From: Akebia trifoliata
Taxonomy: Eukaryota; Streptophyta; Magnoliopsida; Ranunculales; Lardizabalaceae
Length of the DNA: 64,000 nucleotides
Direction of reading: 5' to 3'
NCBI GenBank assembly: GCA_017979445.1
Contig: CM030713.1
Location: 31,277,915 to 31,341,914 of the forward strand
Shown: positions 12,540-25,900 of the stretch, piece after piece
How the letters are laid out: each line of letters opens with the position of its first letter
Numbering within the stretch: position 1 is the stretch's first letter
Position numbers and translations under genes: made by a program
Notes under the pieces: model-generated
The model's database searches: none
Told to the model about the DNA's origin: nothing
The model's input: the letters and a program-made list of their open reading frames with translations, nothing else

Positions 12540-13980
12540 ATGGATAGTACTGCTCATCACTGGCCACAGGTAGTGAGATCTGCTTCTTCTTCTTTTTTCC
12601 CTTATCTCTATATAATTTTTTAGTTTTTTTTTTTTTTTTTTTCCTTCTATTTTTTAAGATGATTTAGAAGAAGTTGTTTTAGATTTATATATGTTTAATT
12701 AAAATGGATCTTGATCATATGATGAGATTCATAAAGAATTATGTTCAAAGGGTTCTTTTCAAGGAGATATTGTAGTTAATTCATTTCATAGCTAGTGCAA
12801 ATCCCATATCTTGTTTGATTTCATGTTGTTATCACTCAGTTTTTCATTTGTTCTAATTGAAAGTACTACGCTTTTTCTTTCTTTTTCTTTTTTGCTTATG
12901 TGATAAAGGGATGAAAAAAGCTATTATTTGTTATTATTATTATTGTTTTCTTTCTTGGTGTAATCTAGAAAGTATAAAGCAGCTAACTTGTTTGGTTTAT
13001 CTGTTTGTTTGCTTAAACTCCTTTTCTTTTGTTGGTCTGTTGAGTTTTGAGTGATAGATGATGATCTTTATGTTCTGATCTTAAAGCTTTGAGGATTCTC
13101 TATGTGTGTATATGTTTTTATCTTTTTGGTTTTTTTGTTGTTTGGGTTTTAGGAGATTGGAGTGGTGAAATCAATGGAGGGAATGATTTCTAATACATGT
13201 TCAAGACCTATGTTAGAGAGAAAAGCAAGACCTCAGAAGGAACAAGTCATAAACTGTCCAAGGTGCAATTCAACCAACACAAAATTCTGTTACTACAACA
13301 ACTACAGCCTCACTCAACCAAGATACTTCTGTAAGACTTGTAGAAGGTATTGGACTGAAGGAGGATCCCTCAGAAATGTTCCTGTTGGAGGGGGATCAAG
13401 AAAGAACAAGAGATCTTCAACTTCGTCATCATCATCAACTTCAGCTTCAGCTTCAGTTTCATCAAAGAAATTATCTGATCTGAACCCACCAAGTAATTAT
13501 TCACAGTCTTCATCTCAAAACCCTAAGATCCATGAAGGCCAAGACCTTAACCTAGCCTTCCCTACCTCTCATGAAAATTACCATAACATGTCTGAATTTG
13601 GTGAATTACCCAATATAGAGAACAACAACAACAATAATCACAATCCTTCTTCATCTTCTCTCTCAGCTTTGGAGCTGCTGAGGACTGGGATTACCTCAAG
13701 GGGTCTGAATTCTTTCATGCCGATGCCGATACCGGATTCGACCTACTCATCTGGGTTTGCTTTGCAGGATTTCAAACCAACCCTTAATTTTGGTATAGAT
13801 GGGAATGGAGGGAGTGGGTATGGGAGTCTCCAAGGGGTTGAAGAGAGTGGTGGGAGGCTTTTGTTTCCTTTTGAGGATCTAAGACAGGTTTCAAGCACAA
13901 CTCATGAATTTGAGCAGAATAGAGGACAAGGGAATTCAAATGGGTATTGGAGTGGAATGTTAGGTGGTGGATCATGGTAA
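12540..13980 (+). CDS. Dof-type zinc-finger transcription factor
   Basis: Plant-specific nuclear DNA-binding protein; Dof factors recognise AAAG cores. Two coding exons: 12540-12569 encodes only [10 protein letters not shown], then a 583-bp GT-AG intron (12570-13152), then 13153-13980. The product is 285 aa. The Dof finger spans roughly residues 43-97 with the CX2CX21CX2C ligands C45, C48, C70 and C73, followed by the basic GGSRKNKRS region. The C-terminal part is rich in Ser and Asn and ends [11 protein letters not shown], as in many Dof activators. The N-terminal [16 protein letters not shown] pattern resembles the vascular DOF4.6 / DOF2.1 type, so I start at 12540 rather than at the internal Met. 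The subgroup is inference; membership of the Dof family is certain. Confidence 0.95.
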
Positions 13981-16160
13981 AGAACAACAACAAGGATTAC
14001 ATGAAGTTGGTGTTTTATCTCTTTAATTTTTTTACATGGTCGGTGACTTGTTTGGAGCTGTTCAAGACTAACAGATAGCATACATGGGTTTCCTCGTTTT
14101 CTCTCTCTCTTTATCTTTGTTTTCTTCTTGTCTTCACTTTCCTCTTTGATCATTGTGATTTTTTTTTTCTTTTTTGGGATATATTGATCATTGTGAACAT
14201 GATGAAGCTTATTTTAGGTTGGCTTCAAAATGGGTGTCATGGAATATTGTTTAGGGATAGAAGAAGAGATCAAGAAAGCCCATATTTTTGCAGGGCAGCT
14301 ATGAAGGAAGAGAAGCAAAACTAATGCTACTGCTACTACTACTACTACTTCTTTAGGAGCTTGCACCAAGGTCTTTATTGATATATTTCTTCTATCACTG
14401 AAAAGGTGAAACAAGATGGCACACAAAGACTTGAAAAAAAAAAAAAAAAAAAACAATGTTCAAGTTGTAGGTAGCAAGAGCTTGTGAAATGTGGATGTCA
14501 ATTTGTAAGGAGTCTTATAGAGAAAAAAGAGACTTGTTTATTTTTATTCAACAAGGGATTGAGTAGGTTAATATGTATTATTATTTACTGAACTTCAAGT
14601 GAGTTGGATTGATGGCTTTGATTTCTTCCCAGATTTATTTTTTCTTTTTAAAATAATTCTTGCAGATCTGGAAAGTCAGGTCTGATCACTTTCATCTGAG
14701 ATTCTTCCAGCCATGTGAGTAGGAGCTGGAGGAGTAGAACAAGAACACCTAGGTACGACCCATTTCTAGGAGGGATATATATAATGCAGCCATTATATAT
14801 TATAATATGAAAGTTAAAAGAGAGCTTCTCTTTCCTCCCATTTTTGGTTTTGATAGAACTAAGGCCCCGTTCGGAATGCAATCAAGGTTGCACAATTTGA
14901 TTTGGGTTTGATCAAACTAAGGCCCCATTTGATCGAACATAAGTGTTTTTTGGGGAAATAGCTTCTTTAGACATTTTTGGTAATTATATTTGAAGTTTTA
15001 TTCTCTTTGATCATTAGTTTAATATTATAGAATATATGAAGTCATTAACCCCAAAAAAAAAAAGTAGGACGTTATCATCAAAGAATCCCATAATTTTGTA
15101 GTTCTGTCGGCTCCTCCCAAAGTTGAAAGAAAAATGCTAAAGTGACTTCCTACGATACTGTGTTCAACATTGTGCTGACTCAAGAAAAAGCATTCTATGA
15201 TTTTGAACACACCTCCACATCAACTTAGTGTTGAATGTAGTGTCCTGCGCAATCACTCTCGTATTGTTCAAGTTGAAAATATAACCTCAACTTGACTTGA
15301 CTGTTTTTCGCATTTGTTCATGTACTTCCTCAAGTCTTACCAAAACCTAATTTGAACCCTAAAACTGCTTTTAAGTGCCAAAAAATAAATAAATCTTTTC
15401 TTTCTCTCCCAAACGCTTCCTAAGGAATAATTCATCAACAAGATCAAGTTGTGTTGATGACCACCTCACCTGCCTCAACCAAAAGCTCACCTAATGATTC
15501 TAAATCCATCGAGTCTCAATGACTCTCACATTGCCCCATTTCCACATATGATCATTACTTTCAAGCTGTGTTCTCTCTCTTTTTATAGTTAAAATTGATT
15601 AAAAAATCTGAAAAACCCAAAACATTATGGGGCCTACAGTACAGACATTCCCCTTGGTAAGCGTGCTCAAGAATAATATCTCCCACTCACCAAATCCATC
15701 TATCTATATGAACCCTCCATTTATTTATATTTTTGTTCCTTGGTCTTTACTGTTTGCCACTTAGTGTTTATATATGAAACAATGGAGATGCACCGCCACA
15801 CCTCATGCTTTCCTTTTTCTTGCAAATTTTAAACTTTATCTTTTTCTCTTCTTTCATAGCTTTTTCGTTGAATCTTCTCAGCTACCTTTGAATTGGTCAA
15901 GGAAAGAATGGTCGGAGTGTTTTAAAAATGGGAAAAAACTTTCAAGGAGGCAACCGTTTCAAAATTTTGAAGAAACCCTCTCCATTGGATTCCACGTGAT
16001 ATTTCAAAGGAGGTATTTAAAATTTTGACAGAAATGTAAAGATGTGAAATAAATAGAAAATGCCAGTGTTTTATAATGAAGAGGGTTCCTTCGAAATTTG
16101 AAGGAAGCTGGAGGTCTGCTTCAAAGATGGACTCGTTTAAATGAATGTCCCACCGCACTA
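13981..16160. other. Dof 3' region and intergenic DNA
   Basis: The first several hundred bases probably hold the Dof 3' untranslated region. Further on, TAAGGCCCCGTTCGG (14862) and TAAGGCCCCATTTGATCG (14920) look like Tourist-type MITE ends, but I could not pair them with right ends. No other gene seen. Confidence 0.4.
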
Positions 16161-16538
16161 AAGAGCCCTACAGTCTTGGTGTATGTTTCGGTATAAGTTG
16201 ATTTTGATTGAGACTAAAATAAAATATGTTAAATATTTCAGATTATCTAAAAATATTTCGAAATAAAGTGAAACATTGAGCGGCTTTTTTATACCACTTT
16301 TAAACGTATTTTTAATAGTGTTTGCATTGTAAATCTGCGTTTTCATTGTAAATCACTATTTGATTAGAGAAACTGTCTTAAAAAATTGCATTTTTAAATG
16401 CAAATATGAAAAGTTCTGTGAACCTGTTGTTTTTTTTTTTTAGAGAAACAAACACCGAAAAACGATTTAGGTGAAAAGACGTAAATACCCCTCGATCTTC
16501 TCTTCTCTGTTGACAGAACCCTCTCTCTCGCATACAGC

Positions 16539-16540
16539 TT

Positions 16541-16619
<79 letters not shown>

Positions 16620-16630
16620 CTCTCTCTCTC
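16539..16630. repeat. Compound (CT)n/(CA)n microsatellite
   Basis: (CT)n at 16539-16558, (CA)n with two AT interruptions to about 16615, then (CT)n to 16630. It sits in a C/T-rich, 5'UTR-like stretch (16495-16860). A 24-bp segment starting TTTTCATCTTCAAAATC is present twice (about 16829 and 16889). No gene follows. Confidence 0.9.
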
Positions 16631-16920
16631 ATCTACTCTTCTTCTCTTCGTTATCGATAGAAGCTCGAACACGCACAGCTCTCTTTTGCTCGAACTCACA
16701 CAGCACGTCCAACGGCAATCAATCTAGACACCAATTTTTCTCTCTCAATAGAGCCTCACACAACACACCTTCGACGATTTTTCAGGTATCCTCTCTCTCT
16801 CCTCAACCTAAGTCAAAGAAACCATTGATTTTCATCTTCAAAATCAAGGGTTGTGGTTGAGGTTTGTTATAAATTTCAAATATATTTCTTTTCATCTTCA
16901 AAATCAAGGGTTCTAGTTGA

Positions 16921-19290
16921 CTGATAATCAAATGTTATCTGGTATTCGATAATGTAATTTATAAATTTATAATTTTTTTTTATAATAAATCGAATTGAAT
17001 GTTATCGTGTATTCGATAATCTAATTTATAAATATATATATATATATATATATATAGAAATTGAATCGAATGTTATCGTGTATTCACTAATCTAATTTAT
17101 AATTTTATAATAAAAAAATTATAAATTGAATCGAATGTTATCGTGTATTCGATAATCTAATTTATAATTTTATAAAGAAAAATTTATAAATCGAATCGAA
17201 CGTTATTGGGTATTCGACAATCTAATTTATAAATTATTTTTTTATAAATCAAATATTATCGGGTATTCGATAATCTAATTTATAATTTTATAATTTTATT
17301 TTTATAAATCGAATATTATCGAGTGATAATCTAATTTATAAATTTATAAAAAAAAATTAATAAATCGAATCGAATATTATCGGGTATTTGATAATCTAAT
17401 CGAATATCCGATAACATTCGATGTAGTTTATAACATCTGTTGGATTTCAAATTCATATTGGGAAAAATAAAATTAATATCATAATGTAGCTTGAATCGAA
17501 TTGAATATTATCGGGTATTCGATAATCTAATTGAATACCCAATAGTTTGATGTAGGTTGTAATATTCTTTGAGGCAAATAAAAAGAATGAAAAATTATCT
17601 TGTATCCATTTGTTGGATATATATTTTTTATATTTTTATTTATTTCAATTTTACTTATTATATTATGTATGGTTATTATGTTTAAATGATGTCAAAATAC
17701 AAATGAGATGTTATGTATATACGATGTAATGTGAATGTTGGATTATGTATTATGCATGTATTTTGTTTATCAGAAAAATTTCATATGTCTATTTTTAAGA
17801 GGAGATGTCAAAATTTCTATAGAATTATAAATTTTTTAAAATTAAAATAATTATTGTTATAATTTTTTAATATAAAATTATTATATTTAGTGTAATTATA
17901 TATTTATAAGGGTATTTTGATCATTTTTATGCATTTTGGGTGCATTATTAACATTAATTATGTAGGTATTTTGTTTATTAGGAAAATTTCATACGTCCAT
18001 GTTTAAGAGAGATGTTGTCGAAATTTCTATACAATTATAATTTTTTTTTATAATAAATCGAATTGAATGTTATCGTGTATTCGATAATCTAATTTATAAA
18101 TATATATATATATATATATATAGAAATTGAATCGAATGTTATCGTGTATTCACTAATCTAATTTATAATTTTATAATAAAAAAATTATAAATTGAATCGA
18201 ATGTTATCGTGTATTCGATAATCTAATTTATAATTTTATAAAGAAAAATTTATAAATCGAATCGAATATTATCGGGTATTCGATAATCTAATTTATAATT
18301 TTTTTTTATAATAAATCGAATTGAATGTTATCGTGTATTCACTAATCTAATTTATAATTTTATAATTTTATTTTTATAAATCGAATATTATCGAGTGATA
18401 ATCTAATTTATAAATTTATAAAAAAAAATTAATAAATCGAATCGAATATTATCGGGTATTTGATAATCTAATCGAATATCCGATAACATTCGATGTAGTT
18501 TATAACATCTGTTGGATTTCAAATTCATATTGGGAAAAATAAAATTAATATCATAATGTAGCTTGAATCGAATTGAATATATCGGGTATTCGATAATCTA
18601 ATTGAATACCCAATAGTTTGATGTAGGTTGTAATATTCTTTGAGGCAAATAAAAAGAATGAAAAATTATCTTGTATCCATTTGTTGGATATATATTTTTT
18701 ATATTTTTATTTATTTCAATTTTACTTATTATATTATGTATGGTTATTATGTTTAAATGATGTCAAAATACAAATGAGATGTTATGTATATACGATGTAA
18801 TGTGAATGTTGGATTATGTATTATGCATGTATTTTGTTTATCAGAAAAATTTCATATGTCTATTTTTAAGAGGAGATGTCAAAATTTCTATAGAATTATA
18901 AATTTTTTAAAATTAAAATAATTATTTTTATAATTTTTTAATATAAAATTATTATATTTAGTGTAATTATATATTTATAAGGGTATTTTGATCATTTTTA
19001 TGCATTTTGGGTGCATTATTAACATTAATTATGTAGGTATTTTGTTTATTAGGAAAATTTCATACGTCCATGTTTAAGAGAAGATGTTGTCGAAATTTCT
19101 ATACAATTATAATTTTTTTTTATAGAATTATAAACTTTTAAAAATTAAAATAATTTTTTTTATAATGTTTTTTAATATAAATTTATATATATTTAATGTA
19201 ATTATATATTTATAATGGTATTAGGGTAATTTTTTATGCACTCTGGGTGCATTATCAACATTAAGGGTATTCTGATTATTTTATCCTAAT
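16921..19290. repeat. AT-rich 1.07-kb unit in near-identical tandem duplicate plus a partial third copy
   Basis: Unit A (about 16968-18035) and unit B (about 18036-19103) align at a constant offset of 1068-1071 bp with few differences. Each begins with seven to nine degenerate 55-70 bp repeats built on the inverted motif TTATCGTGTATTCGATAATC (TTATCG...CGATAA) and ends with a non-repetitive 450-bp tail. A diverged third copy of the tail lies at about 19120-19290. No coding capacity. The block may belong to one element with weak ends near 16178 and 19446, but I could not confirm terminal repeats. Confidence 0.85.
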
Positions 19291-19663
19291 ACAACAAAAT
19301 CTGGAAATTGTATCAAATAATAATTATTAGATTTTGGTAAACAACACAACACTTTTACAAAATTCCATCAAACAAGTTTTTCAATATTCCAACTTTTTAC
19401 AGTTGTTTCTAACAGCAGATTCTGACAATTGTATCAAACGGGACCTAAATATTTTGGTCAAGACAATCTCAATTTTTCTCTAAATCAAAACATTGACTCG
19501 AGATGAAATTTAAGACATAATTGAATGAGAGAATTGCATTAACTCTTATAAAGTCATTTTAATTTTGGGGGTGGAGCAATTGTGAGAGAGTAACATTAGG
19601 ATTTTATGTCCTAACAAGAAAAGTCATATTCTAGGAAATTGTGTTGAATAATATTTTTTTTAG

Positions 19664-19843
19664 GAAAATACTGAAATGACAAAAAGTATTTACTGCGATT
19701 CTCATAAGTCTAATGTGGGATGTACACATAACCATAGATGTATTTCCTCGTGATACGAGTAAAAATCATCTACGATTATATATGCATCTCCATGTTAGAA
19801 TTGTGAGAATGGCAATACATATTGTGTCATCCCAGCACAACTC
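19664..19843. mobile_element. GAGTCGTGCTGG-family MITE (copy 2)
   Basis: Left end GAAAATACTGAAATGAC; right end, inverted, GAGTTGTGCTGGGATGACAC. The internal hairpin pairs CATAGATGTATTT with AATCATCTACG. Same layout as the copies at 8811, 40719 and 62710. Confidence 0.65.
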
Positions 19844-19849
19844 TTTTTT

Positions 19850-20637
19850 CTATCAACATAGAAAAATCTTTATTTCAAAGAAACATTTTTTTTTCTTGAA
19901 ATGTGCAATCATACACGTACATATAACATTTCCCACCAATTTTTCCACACATTCATACAAATCGATGTGTTTGAAAAACACGTGTTCACAGTTTGAGAGT
20001 CCAGACTGCCTAAAAATCAGGTAAAATACCCTTGTGTGCGTAAATCTTCATTTTTCACACATGGTATTTTCTTCCTCTTCTCTAACTCTCCATTAATGCC
20101 CTCGTCTTCAACCTCTTGCTAAAGATTCGTCATCTTCAAACTCTTCAATCCCTAAGATTAACCATTTTTTTGGAACGTTTCAATCTTTGGGGTTAAACTC
20201 ATGCAAACTTTGTCTTACAAGCATGTAAAACCATCTGAAATCTTAGACAAACCTATATGCAGATCATCCTAAAAAGTGCAAAGTAGGATATGTTTGAATG
20301 AAACAATTTTGATGAAATGTCAGAGGAATATGGTTTCTTCAGCATCATTGATGGGATTTCAATTTTGTTTTATCAAATGTGAATCTTAGAAAGTTGAAAG
20401 GGTGAAAGCAAAGAATAGGTTTTCCATAATTTTCTAATTCTTTAATTAGAATTCAGGAATTTTTCTCTCTCTCATTTGTAGTCAATCAACCACATAAAAA
20501 AAATTACAACTCTTTTGGGCAACCAAGAACTAAAGTTATAATTAACTTTCACCATCAACTTTCAAGAGTTTAACTTCTGAGACTTAAACCTCTGAAACTC
20601 CAACTCTCATTTTCCAGACACACCCTAAATTAACTAA
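19850..20637. other. Intergenic DNA, no gene seen
   Basis: AT-rich, no recognisable coding or structural element on either strand. Confidence 0.5.
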
Positions 20638-21332
20638 GGGTATATTTGATTACATGGAAAGTCACTTTCCATGGAATTTGAAATCCATGGAAAATTAGTT
20701 GTGAAAAATAGGTAGTATTGGAAAATCAAATTCCATTGTTTAATTTCACTTGGATAAAATCATGGAAAAATATGAGAAAAAAGAAGAAGAGGAGAAGGAG
20801 GAAGAAAATGAGAGGAGGGGAAGAGGAAGAAGAAGATGACGAGGAATAGGGAGGGGGGAGGATGTGGCGACGGTGGCTACGGGGACGGCGATGGTGGCGG
20901 TAGTGAAGATGGCGGCAAGTGAAGAAGATGGGAGGAGAACGTGGTGGTGATGGTGGCGGAGGAGGTGAGGCATGGAGAAGAAGGAAAAGAAGAAGAGAGA
21001 GAAAGAAGGTGGTCGGAGACAGAGTCGACGGCGATGATGACGACGGCGATGACGATGACGACGACGATGGTGACGACGGCGATGACGACGACGACGAGGT
21101 TAGTGTAATGGTGGTAGTGGTGGTGGTAGGAAAGAATTCAAGATGGAAAATATGGGTGGATTTCATTTTCCCACCCATATGGGTGGGAAAGTGAAATCCA
21201 TGATTTAGTGGATTTTTTGAATGGGGTGGAAAATGAATTTCCATTTCTATGTGCAATCAAACACTTGAAAAATGTCATTTTCTATGGAAATTGATTTTCC
21301 ACCATATTTTCCATGTGCAATCAAACATACCC
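20638..21332. mobile_element. Non-autonomous DNA transposon with a GAC/GGA-rich core
   Basis: Terminal inverted repeats: GGGTATATTTGATTACATGG on the left and GGGTATGTTTGATTGCACAT on the inverted right, both followed by GGAAA-rich subterminal repeats. Flanks are TAA on the left and AAA on the right, compatible with the 3-bp target of PIF/Harbinger (Tourist) elements. The interior carries purine-rich and (GAY)n trinucleotide tracts (about 20770-21110) that create long spurious reading frames, and a palindrome at about 21160-21190. No transposase. Confidence 0.7.
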
Positions 21333-21671
21333 AAAGATATTTTATGTTTTTAAAGGAAATACACAATGAATTTGCATATTTTCACTCTCCAAAGCCGTTA
21401 TGTCATTATTAGTGGTTTGTGAGAAGGTGGATACTACGGGTTTTGAACCCAGGATGAACTTAGCTAAGTTGGCACGCCTTTATAACGTAATACGCAAAAA
21501 AAAAAAAAAAAATGCATGCCCATCTGGTCAGTACCGATACCGTCGGATGGTTCAAAACTAATCCTTATTGGGACCGTGCATTATGCCTCTAAATATGTTA
21601 TTTTGCCATATAAGCAATCATTTCATTTGAGGTTTTAGATAGAATTGAATTGATGAAAAGGATGTCCCCCG

Positions 21672-21673
<2 letters not shown>

Positions 21674-21708
<35 letters not shown>

Positions 21709-21717
21709 CGCATTAAC
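21674..21717. repeat. 44-base poly-C tract
   Basis: Uninterrupted run of C after CCCCCGAA. Far longer than the other C or G runs in the window (17, 18 and 21). May be real, may have an uncertain length, or may be a sequencing or assembly artefact. Confidence 0.9.
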
Positions 21718-21719
21718 AA

Positions 21720-22914
21720 ACCCCAGATGTTTCAAATCAATTTGAGGTCTTCAGAGTTAATTCGGCAGATAAAGATCATTACATGGCATAAATAAATTCT
21801 TCTTTTAATGTATATTTTTATTATCTTGTCATCGAAGCATTGACATATATCTTGTTCCATGTCAATATATGCATCTAACTTTGTTGTAAAGTAGCAAATT
21901 CTGTCGGGTATCAACTTCCTTTAAAAGCTAGACATTATAGGGAAGGATGTAAATTTATCAGCCATTTCAAGCCCACAATGTCAAGATCAAGATTCAAGAA
22001 TGAATTCCCATGTCTCAAATTCATGATAATTACCACTATGAACAACAATTTAGTTAATTAGGTGACCAAATTACATTATTAATATCTCAAGTAGGCCAAA
22101 ATTGTGGTGGATGGCAAATTAAGTAGTACATAAAACCAACCATAAACCAGCTATCTTAGTTGAAATGAATAGTAGATGTTAAGACCGCAAGAGTGGCACA
22201 AATTAATCGAAATAGATTGATTTAGCTGTTGTTGGCCATGATAATGGCTACCCTACTAAGATCAGAACCCAATCTTCATTTGGTCAGACTTTGGATCCTT
22301 ATTTTAATTCTCTGGCCTCAAAGCTTTAGAGTTTTCTAAGTATCTAAAGATGCAAAATTACACAGTTGGTGACCCAACCCAATCAAATCAACCAATTAAA
22401 TTCCATCACTGAGTAGGCAGATTTGATTAAACCTCAACTGATACGGTTGTCCCAAAATCGACTAGATCCAAAATAATATTGTTGCTGGGAGGTGTGGAGT
22501 GGGTGCCCATGTTCACTAACTTCAGTTTTAGTGCCACTTTGTAAAATGGATTCCTTTGGAAAGATAATGTGTAGTGGGTCCACGAGTACGTCAATGTGTG
22601 GTTATTTGGAGAAAAAAAGCACATTCTAAAGTTGGGAGAAACATGTGAAAAGAACAGCACAAAATCCTATCAAATATATGAGAATACTATACGTACAAAT
22701 GGAGATACCATACACTTATTTTTCAAATCCAACAAAGATTTGTAAAAACTAAGTCCAGGTAAAAAACTAGTTAATCCAAAACAGTGAGTACCTTTTTCAG
22801 TACTGACTTGTGTACAAGGTATATAACCATTTGAGTAAAAGAAATGAAAAAGGATCAAAAGCTGCTTTTACAGAAGTAGAACCAAATTCAATGTTTCTTA
22901 TATAGGGCCAGTTC
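21720..22914. other. Intergenic DNA and ORM 3' flank, no other gene seen
   Basis: AT-rich. The part next to 22915 probably includes the ORMDL gene's 3' untranslated region. Nothing else recognised. Confidence 0.4.
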
Positions 22915-25900
22915 TCACTGGTCTGCATTGATTCCAAAGATCCGAACCTTGTGCATGTTTGGGAACTTGGCAACCACCAGCACAAAAACAGCCAGAGTGT
23001 TGAGAAAGAGCATTGGATGTTGGTAATCAGTCGTGTGCGAAGCTATCAAATATCTGACAAAGAAACATAACATTGGGAAAAAGCTTATAAGTTCAAACGA
23101 CACTGAGGTTTCACGACATCTCAATCGGTTTATATCACCCAAAAAAAAAAAATGAAGGAATTATCCATGATAAGCATCCCCCAGTGTTCTATACTTCCTC
23201 ATTTTTCACGCTTTAGAATAGAAATGTATAATCGGTATATATACTAAACTCATATCGCAGAACACCCAACACTAGAATATCCATACATAATCTTTATTTT
23301 ATTTTATTTTTTAATAAGATATCAGTACATGATATAAGTATCATTCTTGTAATTTAGTACAAAATATATCAACAAAAGCATACAACCTTTTTTTTTAAAT
23401 AACAAAAGTATACAACATTTGGCATGATTCAGTTACAAATAAATAAAAAAAATGAAATTCACTTGTCAAGATGAATTGCCGTAGGTAAAAATGCTATGAC
23501 CAAATTGCTCTTCTAGCTCGATTGGTAGTTAGAAAAAGTAAAGAAAATTCATGTTTAGCAAAAAAAGCAATGACCATGATTAGCAAAAAAGCTATGACCA
23601 TGATTGTCATAAGCATCCGAAATTCCCTTAAAACTTTTATTTTCCACCAGTATAAACATATGAACAATGAAAAATATCTCCCCTCATTAAATACAAGGTA
23701 CACATTATGTAAAATTACTTTATCTAATGTCCATGTTCCCTTCATTTACAACTCTGAGTTAAACTATGGGCTTGTGAAAATAGATTGTTTATCTTTGTGT
23801 TTTTCAAGCTATACGAACACAAGCTCATCACTAGTAAGATTAGCTCAGCAACCTAAATTATAATCCAATTATTTTCATGGTTTAAGGAAGCAAGAACAGT
23901 TTCATTTGACAGGCACATATCCCTATCACCTCAGAATAGTATATCATGGTCAGAAATCCTTTTTATGATTTGAGATCAGGCAAAACCTTGAAATTCAACA
24001 TCCTTTGATGAGCTTTAAAAATAGATCAGAAAAAAAAATGTGAGAAAAAAAACCCAGTTATGGGTATTATCACTCTCGAACACCAAATACCAAGTTGCAA
24101 CCTTCTAAAATGTTCCTTCAGTAAATCAATAAAGTAATTATTTTTAAAAGATTAATTATGACCTTTATATTTTGGAATTGTTTGAGCCCTTAAAGACACA
24201 TATTAGATCAGAGAAAAAAATCCTCCCTGTGACCATAAGTTGATAAATTAATGTTGAATTTCAAAGACTTGAACGAATGCCACCTAAAACTGCCCAAACA
24301 ATATATAAATGAAACCAACCCATAACAGAATTTTGCACCACAAAATTTACACACTTAACAACGACAAAAGTTTAAAAAAAAATAGAAATATTGAGCATGC
24401 ATACCAAGTTATACACAACTAAGAAACCTTGGACCCATCCATGTGAACAAAAAAGGGGAAAACAACTCATCTGTGTGTTTCCCTGAAAATTACTGTAATA
24501 TCCCCAACTCCAAAAAGGAGTCAAATTCAGACGATCCAAGATATATATATGTTAGAAGTATACTCACAACACCACAGGAACAACAGTCATAAACTTTCTA
24601 TTGCAAGTGAGCTGCTTGCCATTTTCAATCTGCTCCCACCAAGTCAACCCATTATAGATACCCTGGTCTTCAGCAAATGGAGTTCCCTTCTTCCAATGAA
24701 AGAAATGATATGTAACCTGAAGGAAGAGCCATAGTCCTCAATCAAGTTAAATAAAGGTATTAGATGACCTAAACTAAGAGTGAAAAAGATAACGTGGCAA
24801 CATAGAGTGCAAGCATAAGTTTAGAATCTAAAGTGACAAATAAATAGATGCATATACAATAGTTAGCACTCCAACCATGAGTTCAACACCACCACCACCA
24901 CAAGTACTCAAGCAGAAAAGGATACATTTTGGATAACCAAAATTAAATGTAGGACCTTGGGTTTCTGTTCTCCTGGTGCAAGGTTTTCAAGGAGTTCAAA
25001 GGGGTTATCTTTGAAGATTTCCTAGTTCAGTGGGATAGTGTTTGCAATATTGCAGAACCTTAAGTCTTTTGTCCTTCTGTTTTGCTGTTTTCTTTTCTTG
25101 GTCGGTCACCTCGACCTGCCCTTTTGTTTTCTATTTTTCTCCTTTATCAATAAATAAATAAATAAATAAAATTAAAATGCAGTGACACAATTAAATGCTT
25201 GATTAAAAATCCCATCTATCAAAAGTTTGCATCACATTTCAATAAATAAAAAACAATTGCATAGGATAAATTTGCTACTTTTCTCTTCAGGTAGTTGTTA
25301 TGGTTAGTGGAGTGTGATGATACATGTCCACAAGGAATTACCAAAGGGTATTTTCGTACTTTCACTGATGATATGTAAAACCCTAGTAAAGTTTTTCAGG
25401 ATTATATAATTCTATTTATTCACATATAATCAGTTATAGAGAGTTTTCTCTTCAAAGTGGAATCGGTGTGGATGTACCTCAATTTTGAGGGAACCGCTTA
25501 AATCCCTGTTTATTGTTCTATATTCTCCTTTGATTGATTTATTTACAGTAATATGGAAATAGTCAAACATGGTAAGGCACCAAAACTGGATCACATAGTA
25601 GCACTTGCTTGCTCATTTTTATGTATCTTTTCTTACTTTTTAGTAGTGTGGTGATTGATAAAATGCACTTAGATGTTTTTTAAGTTTTTTTTTTTTTTTA
25701 GTATACATAGAGATAAATTGATGTTTAATTTTATATAAATCAACCTCTAGAGTAGAGATCAGCAAAATAAAGTTAGTACCCTAACATCTGATCAATAATA
25801 ATAATAATACATGGGTTCTCAACTTTCAAATTATTTCATGAAAGTCGAAAGGGGACATCTACAAGAGGTTCACAAGATGTCAGATTCATGGGTTTGTTAA

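Noticed and set aside
16378..16860. Overlapping open frames through the CT/CA repeat on both strands
   Set aside because: They translate only the microsatellite (Cys-Val, Thr-His, Ser-Leu repeats) and have no protein similarity.
16178..19446. One large transposon spanning the tandem duplication
   Set aside because: The ends (GGTGTATGTTTCGGTATAA and inverted GGTCCCGTTTGATACAA) match too weakly and I see no target duplication; left as a possibility only.
20726..21256. A 176-codon minus-strand frame rich in Ser, Pro and Thr
   Set aside because: It comes from the purine-rich and GAC tracts inside the MITE at 20638-21332; composition is that of a repeat, not a protein.
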